Source: an uncultured Collinsella sp.
Lineage (GTDB): Bacteria; Actinomycetota; Coriobacteriia; Coriobacteriales; Coriobacteriaceae
Direction of reading: 5' to 3'
DNA: 10,192 nt
NCBI GenBank assembly: GCA_900551195.1
Contig: URVD01000046.1
Location: forward strand, 1 to 10,192
Shown: in pieces, positions 6,286 through 10,192 of the stretch
Layout of the letters: each line of letters opens with the position of its first letter
Position numbering within the stretch: the first letter of the stretch is position 1
Notes under the pieces: generated by a model
The model's input: only the letters and a program-made list of their open reading frames with translations
What the model was told of the DNA's origin: nothing
The model's database searches: none
Program-made: the position numbers and the translations under genes

Positions 6286-7059
6286 ATGGTTGTCCAGTAT
6301 CTTCTAGTTGCACTGGTCGCATTTATTGCGTCCATGGACGAGCAATTATTTGGCATTACGATGCTTGGTCGTCCGCTGTTTACGAGCCTGTTTGTCGGCT
6401 TGATCCTTGGCGATGTCCAGCAGGGCGTTATCGTCGGCGCTGCTTTGGAGTCCATGTTCATGGGCGCCATCATGGTCGGCGCGGCGGTTCCTCCCGAGGT
6501 CTATGCCTCCGGCGTGCTTGGCTGCGCGTTTGCCGTCATTACGGGTACGGGCACGGCAACTGCCGTCGCGCTCGCCCTTCCCGTCTCCGTCTTCCTTCAG
6601 GTGTGGCGCAACTTCTGCTACGCCGTTCCGGGTGCCTTTGCCTGCAAGAAGATTGAGACCGCTCTGGCAAATCGCGATCTTGCCAAGGCAAATCTGTACC
6701 ATCTGACCATCGTGCCGCTGTCGATTGGCATTCCGTCTGCACTGCTGGTGTTTGGCTCGCTGTTCTTTGGTGCCGACCTTATCAACAATGCGCTCAACGC
6801 GATTCCGCAGTTTGTGATGGACGGCCTCAACGTTGCGTCCGGCGTCATGGTCTGCATCGGCTTCGCTCTTCTTATCAGGACCATGGGCGATAACAAGCTC
6901 CTTCCCTGGCTGTTCCTGGGCTTCATTATGGTCATCTACCTCAAGATGGACGTGGTCGGCGTCGCCGCAGCTGCCATTTGCGTCGCGCTGCTCCTGGCCT
7001 TCCGCGAGGGCTCGTCCGGTCCGCAGACGGTTGCTGCAGATGAAGAGGAGGACTTCTAA
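6286..7059 (+). CDS. PTS mannose/fructose/sorbose-family EIIC component
   Basis: Integral membrane subunit that, with EIID, forms the substrate channel of a mannose-type PTS. The protein is almost wholly hydrophobic with several membrane segments. The family pattern is visible in LILGDVQQGVIVGAALESMF (about residues 39-58) and the following MVGAAVPPEVYASG. It ends in an acidic tail DEEEDF. ATG 6286 is chosen because GGGG (6273-6276) is nine bases upstream; an in-frame TTG at 6277 overlaps the end of that SD and is less likely. At 257 residues the length is normal. The stop overlaps the EIID start in TAATG, so the two are translationally coupled. It is separated from EIIA/EIIB by the SIS gene and a terminator, which is an unusual order for this PTS class. 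Family certain, substrate not. Confidence 0.94.
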   Translation: MVVQYLLVALVAFIASMDEQLFGITMLGRPLFTSLFVGLILGDVQQGVIVGAALESMFMGAIMVGAAVPPEVYASGVLGCAFAVITGTGTATAVALALPVSVFLQVWRNFCYAVPGAFACKKIETALANRDLAKANLYHLTIVPLSIGIPSALLVFGSLFFGADLINNALNAIPQFVMDGLNVASGVMVCIGFALLIRTMGDNKLLPWLFLGFIMVIYLKMDVVGVAAAAICVALLLAFREGSSGPQTVAADEEEDF

Positions 7060-7907
7060 TGGCTATCCAGAACACCGACCTCAAAGAGGCCAAGAAGGAC
7101 GCGATTATGACTCCCGATATGTATCGGAGCATGTTCCTTCGGCAGTTTACGAGCCAGTGCTCGCAGTCGTACGACAAGATGATGGCAATGGGCTTCATGT
7201 ACACCATTCAGAAGCCCCTGCGAAAGATCTATCCCAACGACGACGATTACTATGCGGCGCTCGATCGCCATACCGAGTTCTTTAACATCACGCCTCATGT
7301 GCTTCCGTTTGTAGCCGGCCTAACGGTTTCGATGGAAGAGCAGGCGGCTGCCGATAAGAACTTCGACACGTCCTCGATTAACGCCATGAAGGTCGGCCTC
7401 ATGGGACCGCTTTCCGGCATCGGCGATTCGTTCTACTGGGGTACGTTCCGCGTGGTTGCCGCCGGTATTGGTATTGGCATCGCTTCGACGGGCAACCCGC
7501 TCGGCCCCATCGTGTACGCGCTCATCTACTCCGTGATTAACTTTGCAACGCGTATCGTCGCCGCCCATCTGGGTTACGACTTGGGAACCAAGTTTTTGCA
7601 GCAGTCCGAAGAGAGCAACCTTATGTCTCGCATGACGCATGCTGCCGGTGTCCTCGGAATGACCGTTATCGGCGCCATGATTGCGGCACAGGTCTCGCTG
7701 TCCACGGCTTTGACCTTTGACGTGGGTGGTTCGGAGATTGTCCTGCAGGATCTGTTCGATTCGATCTTCCCCGGTCTGCTGCCCTTGCTGGCAACGTTCG
7801 CTTGCGTTGCCCTCTATAAAAAGGGCGTCAAGACCATTTGGATCATCTTGGGCATCTTCGCAATCTGCATCATCGGAACGGGCTTGGGAGTGTTCGCGGC
7901 GGCGTAA
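7059..7907 (+). CDS. PTS mannose/fructose/sorbose-family EIID component
   Basis: Membrane partner of EIIC, found only in mannose-type PTS. The cytoplasmic N-terminal half includes FLRQFTSQCSQSYDKMMAMG (residues 26-45) and FFNITPHVLPFVAGLTVSME (about residues 74-93). The signature LMGPLSGIGDSFYWGTF (about 113-129) follows, and hydrophobic segments with a final helix at the C-terminus complete the fold. The length of 282 residues is typical. An AGGAGG SD (7046-7051) inside the end of EIIC is seven bases before the ATG, and the start overlaps the EIIC stop by one base, so synthesis is coupled. The presence of this subunit fixes the PTS class as mannose/fructose/sorbose. A strong terminator follows 45 bases after the stop. 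Confidence 0.95.
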   Translation: MAIQNTDLKEAKKDAIMTPDMYRSMFLRQFTSQCSQSYDKMMAMGFMYTIQKPLRKIYPNDDDYYAALDRHTEFFNITPHVLPFVAGLTVSMEEQAAADKNFDTSSINAMKVGLMGPLSGIGDSFYWGTFRVVAAGIGIGIASTGNPLGPIVYALIYSVINFATRIVAAHLGYDLGTKFLQQSEESNLMSRMTHAAGVLGMTVIGAMIAAQVSLSTALTFDVGGSEIVLQDLFDSIFPGLLPLLATFACVALYKKGVKTIWIILGIFAICIIGTGLGVFAAA

Positions 7908-7952
7908 TGTTGACTGCTATGCTCGCGCGTTGGATAACTAACTGACCGTTTG

Positions 7953-7988
7953 AAAACGGGGCTCGGCGTAAGGCCGGCCCCGTTTTTT
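7953..7988 (+). terminator. Intrinsic terminator after EIID
   Basis: AAAACGGGGC (7953-7962) pairs with GCCCCGTTTT at 7977-7986. An inner CGGC/GCCG stem, a one-base bulge and a 5-nt loop complete the hairpin, and the T-run continues to 7988. This is a strong rho-independent terminator closing the PTS locus. The A-run on the left side could allow weak function in the other direction. Confidence 0.88.
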
Positions 7989-8457
7989 ATTTGAGGGATT
8001 TTCCGACCGTCCAAAAAATCACACTCGTCCATCACTCACGCATCTCTCGTCTCTCATTTGTCACTAACACGAGAGATAGCTGAAAGATGAGAGATAAATA
8101 TGAGAGATAACAATGCTGCAAGGTGGCTAGGGATCGAGTCAAAGTTCCCGTATACATGAGTTTACCTGCGCGAACGTGATTTGCTTGAACCGATAACGGC
8201 ATTTTTGTCTCTCATCTCTCACTCATCTCTAAGCTGAGAGATAAATGAGAGATGGCTGAGAGATAGACAGACGGACTGTCGGGGGCATGCATCGCTGTCA
8301 GATTAATGCCGCGCGCGGAGCAGCTGCGCGTTCACCCGCGCCCTGCATCCCGCCATTTCACGCGCTGCACATCGAAACCTGCGGCAAAGCAGGTACAATA
8401 GCCCAATGTGCATCGCGCACGACGATGATATCGGCGCCCGCGACTGGGGGAGACAAC
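7989..8457. other. Gene-free region between the PTS locus and the PilZ gene
   Basis: After the terminator, a segment at about 7995-8025 reads GGATTTTCCGACCGTCC and then AAAAAATCACACTCGT. This resembles words in the left intergenic region (GGATTTTCGGACG at 2837-2849, CCGTCCAAATATCCACGCTC at 2875-2894). The paired AGAGAT clusters follow. The stretch 8276-8457 leads into the PilZ gene and contains a possible -10 TACAAT (8394-8399) without a clear -35. No convincing gene was seen: an open frame extends upstream of the PilZ start to 8287, but it lacks family-like sequence. Confidence 0.5.
8042..8264. repeat. Two clusters of AGAGAT/ATCTCT inverted repeats
   Basis: GAGAGAT occurs at 8071-8077, 8089-8095, 8102-8108, 8236-8242, 8247-8253 and 8258-8264. 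The inverse words ATCTCTC or GTCTCTCAT occur at 8042-8048, 8049-8057, 8206-8214 and 8214-8220, with ATCTCT at 8225-8230. Each cluster (8042-8108 and 8206-8264) places the pyrimidine-rich arm before the purine-rich arm, so each can fold as an imperfect hairpin. The 12-mer TGAGAGATAAAT is shared by both (8088-8099 and 8235-8246). A unique core of about 97 bp lies between. No T-run follows. Function is unknown. Confidence 0.6.
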
Positions 8458-9123
8458 ATGGCAGAGCAACAGATAACGCCGGGGACCAAGCTTCAGGTGG
8501 CATTCGACGTGCCCATGGGCCAAAAAACCGACTTCAACATGCTCGCCACGTACAAAGAGAACCTGGACGACGCGTACTTCCTTATGAGCGCGCCCATGCT
8601 CGCCGGCAAGCCGCTCATCATGGACGAAAACCAAAAGCTGCTGCTGCAATACAAAGTGGGCGAGGAGACGTTCGTGCTCGCCGGCTATCCCGAGGCAGTC
8701 GAGAAAAAAGGCATCCGCACCTACTGGAAAATGCGCAAAGTCGCCGAGCAGCGCACCTTTGTCAAGCGCCGCGACGAGCGTTTTAAGGTCGCCATGCGCC
8801 TTACCTACCAGCGCGACAACGCGGCCGCCTCCGAGCCCGAGGACGCTATGACCATCGACGTTTCGGCCGGTGGTCTGGCCATCTACCTTAACGATTACCC
8901 CGACGTGGGCGAGGCCCTGGCCGTGCAAATGCCCACGATCCGCCTGCAGGGCGAGCGCCACGAGCTGCCCGAGCAGCTGGGCATCGTGTGCTGGGTGCGC
9001 CGCGCGCCCAAGGGCAGCCTGTACCGCAACGTCTGCGGCCTGCAGTTCCGCTACGCCGACGACATGGAGCGCGAGCTCGTCAAAGAATATGTCGGCTACA
9101 TTCGCACCAAATATAAGATCTGA
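8458..9123 (+). CDS. PilZ-domain protein (predicted c-di-GMP receptor, YcgR/DgrA-like)
   Basis: Predicted cytoplasmic c-di-GMP effector. The C-terminal PilZ domain shows both ligand motifs: RxxxR as R104-R108 in KRRDERF, and DxSxxG as D134, S136 and G139 in DVSAGG. Residues 1-100 look like the N-terminal barrel seen in YcgR/DgrA-type proteins, including PMLAGKPLIMDENQKLLLQY. ATG 8458 is chosen because GGAG (8449-8452) is five bases upstream and the protein then begins in the family-like domain; the open frame continues upstream to 8287 but that extension has unrelated composition. At 221 residues it is of normal size. It is followed after five bases by a membrane protein gene, probably co-transcribed. 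No flagellar genes are visible, so a role in envelope or surface functions is as likely as motility control. Output is unknown. Confidence 0.9.
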   Translation: MAEQQITPGTKLQVAFDVPMGQKTDFNMLATYKENLDDAYFLMSAPMLAGKPLIMDENQKLLLQYKVGEETFVLAGYPEAVEKKGIRTYWKMRKVAEQRTFVKRRDERFKVAMRLTYQRDNAAASEPEDAMTIDVSAGGLAIYLNDYPDVGEALAVQMPTIRLQGERHELPEQLGIVCWVRRAPKGSLYRNVCGLQFRYADDMERELVKEYVGYIRTKYKI

Positions 9124-9128
9124 TCGCC

Positions 9129-10175
9129 ATGGCTCTGTTCAAGCGTAACGACAACAAAGATCAAGCTGCCGAGGACGTGGCTGAGCGCCAGTCCGAGCCC
9201 AAACCCAAACCCAAGCGCAAGCCCAAGCGCGACTTGCGCGGCGTGGTGCGCATCGAGGAGCTGGAGCAGGCGCTGGCCGACCAGGACCTCGACGACATCG
9301 ACCCCGACGCGGTCGTGTCCATGTACATGCCCAAGCGCCGCATGGAGCGCATCGGCACGGCGCTGCTGCGCATGGACAAGCTACAAAAAGCCCTCGTGGT
9401 GCTGGCGCTTGCCTTTGGCGTGCTGTTTGCCCTGTCGTTTATGCAGGAAAACATGGGTAACTTCACCATCAACCTCAACCGCCTGGAGCTGTTCCGCCGC
9501 GGCGTGGCCATTGCCGACAATGGCGACTTTAACAACGCCACCGCGCGCCTGGCGGCCGACGCCGTGGACAACGGCACCAATATCGCTGCCGACGACCTGC
9601 CCGACAACCTGGATAACATCGACGGCAGCCACAACGGCAAGAACTATGTGGCGTACACCTTCTATATCCGCAACGCCGGCAAGACCGATCTGGGCTACAG
9701 CGCCAAGCTCAAGGTGGTCAGCGCCAGCAAGGGCGTGGAGAAGGCGGCGCGCGTGCGGGTGTACCGCAACGGCGAGCCCACCACCTATGCGGCGGCAACG
9801 GCCGACGGCAGCCCCGAGCCCAACACCGAGCCGTTTGCGTCCAAGGACGTGGTGACGACCATTAGCCACAAGAACTTTCGCGTGGGCGATGTGGACAAGT
9901 ACACCGTGGTCATTTGGCTGGACGGCGACGACCCGGAGTGCGTGGACAAGATCATCGGCGGTGCGGTGGAGTTTGGCTTTGACTTTGATTCGTCCGAGAC
10001 CGACGACTCGAGCCTGTTCATTAAATTCGTGCAGGATATTGCCGACACCCTGACCGGCAACGACCCCATTAGCGCGAGCGGCAACGAGGCGCCCGATTAC
10101 TACAAGGAACACAACGTGACCTGGAGTAACCGTCGCAACCAAAAGAACTCGCCCGTGAAAGATGGCGACAAGTAG
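9129..10175 (+). CDS. Single-pass membrane protein of unknown function with acidic extracytoplasmic domain
   Basis: Not recognised as a named family. Residues 1-87 are cytoplasmic in character, with a lysine/proline stretch EPKPKPKRKPKRD at about 23-35 and several acidic and basic turns. A single hydrophobic segment follows at about 88-105 (ALVVLALAFGVLFALSF). The remaining about 240 residues are polar and Asp/Asn-rich and look like a beta-rich extracytoplasmic domain, with phrases such as YVAYTFYIRNAGKTDLGY and YTVVIWLDGDDPECVDK. The general style recalls TasA/camelysin-like surface proteins, but that is only an impression. There is no clear SD: the ATG lies five bases after the PilZ stop, so translation may depend on coupling. 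Its link to a PilZ gene suggests a c-di-GMP-responsive surface or envelope function. The stop is at 10173-10175. Confidence 0.85.
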   Translation: MALFKRNDNKDQAAEDVAERQSEPKPKPKRKPKRDLRGVVRIEELEQALADQDLDDIDPDAVVSMYMPKRRMERIGTALLRMDKLQKALVVLALAFGVLFALSFMQENMGNFTINLNRLELFRRGVAIADNGDFNNATARLAADAVDNGTNIAADDLPDNLDNIDGSHNGKNYVAYTFYIRNAGKTDLGYSAKLKVVSASKGVEKAARVRVYRNGEPTTYAAATADGSPEPNTEPFASKDVVTTISHKNFRVGDVDKYTVVIWLDGDDPECVDKIIGGAVEFGFDFDSSETDDSSLFIKFVQDIADTLTGNDPISASGNEAPDYYKEHNVTWSNRRNQKNSPVKDGDK

Positions 10176-10192
10176 AACGAACAAGCGCCGGG

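Noticed and set aside
8287..8457. N-terminal extension of the PilZ protein
   Set aside because: The upstream segment has unrelated composition, while the ATG at 8458 has a good SD and starts in family-like sequence.

Overview
The window reads as chromosomal DNA of a GC-rich, Collinsella-like member of the Coriobacteriia (Actinomycetota). This is inferred from the combination of GC-rich housekeeping-type genes, a presequence-protease-like M16C peptidase, mannose-family PTS genes and protein style; no marker gene is present to prove it.

Layout. (1) 2-2689, minus strand: the N-terminal ~90% of an M16C metallopeptidase that runs off the left edge, with its own promoter and Shine-Dalgarno (SD) sequence. 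(2) 2690-3170: gene-free DNA with three tandem 19-nt units just upstream of the peptidase promoter, an inverted partial copy, a 12-bp stem-loop, and an AT-rich stretch leading to the next gene. (3) 3171-7907, plus strand: a sugar or glycated-compound uptake locus of lower GC: GntR/HutC-type regulator, PTS EIIA, PTS EIIB, an intrinsic terminator, then a new promoter, a SIS-domain sugar-phosphate deglycase/isomerase, PTS EIIC and PTS EIID, closed by a strong intrinsic terminator. (4) 7989-8457: gene-free DNA with two clusters of AGAGAT/ATCTCT inverted repeats. (5) 8458-10175, plus strand: a PilZ (c-di-GMP-binding) protein, closely followed by a one-pass membrane protein of unknown function.

How the genes work together. 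EIIA and EIIB would relay phosphate from HPr to a substrate carried by EIIC/EIID, and the SIS enzyme would act on the resulting 6-phosphate. The SIS protein has FrlB-like length and an FrlB-like C-terminus, and a UTRA-type GntR regulator sits beside it. A fructosamine (fructoselysine or glucoselysine type) PTS-deglycase pathway is therefore the leading hypothesis; an amino-sugar or ketose phosphate isomerase is the main alternative. No kinase gene is present, as expected if the PTS phosphorylates during import.

The most notable unexplained structures are the related repeat-rich intergenic elements on both sides of the PTS locus, the split of the PTS genes around the SIS gene, a hairpin placed at the predicted transcription start of the SIS gene, and a perfect 13-bp hairpin between the SIS gene and EIIC.
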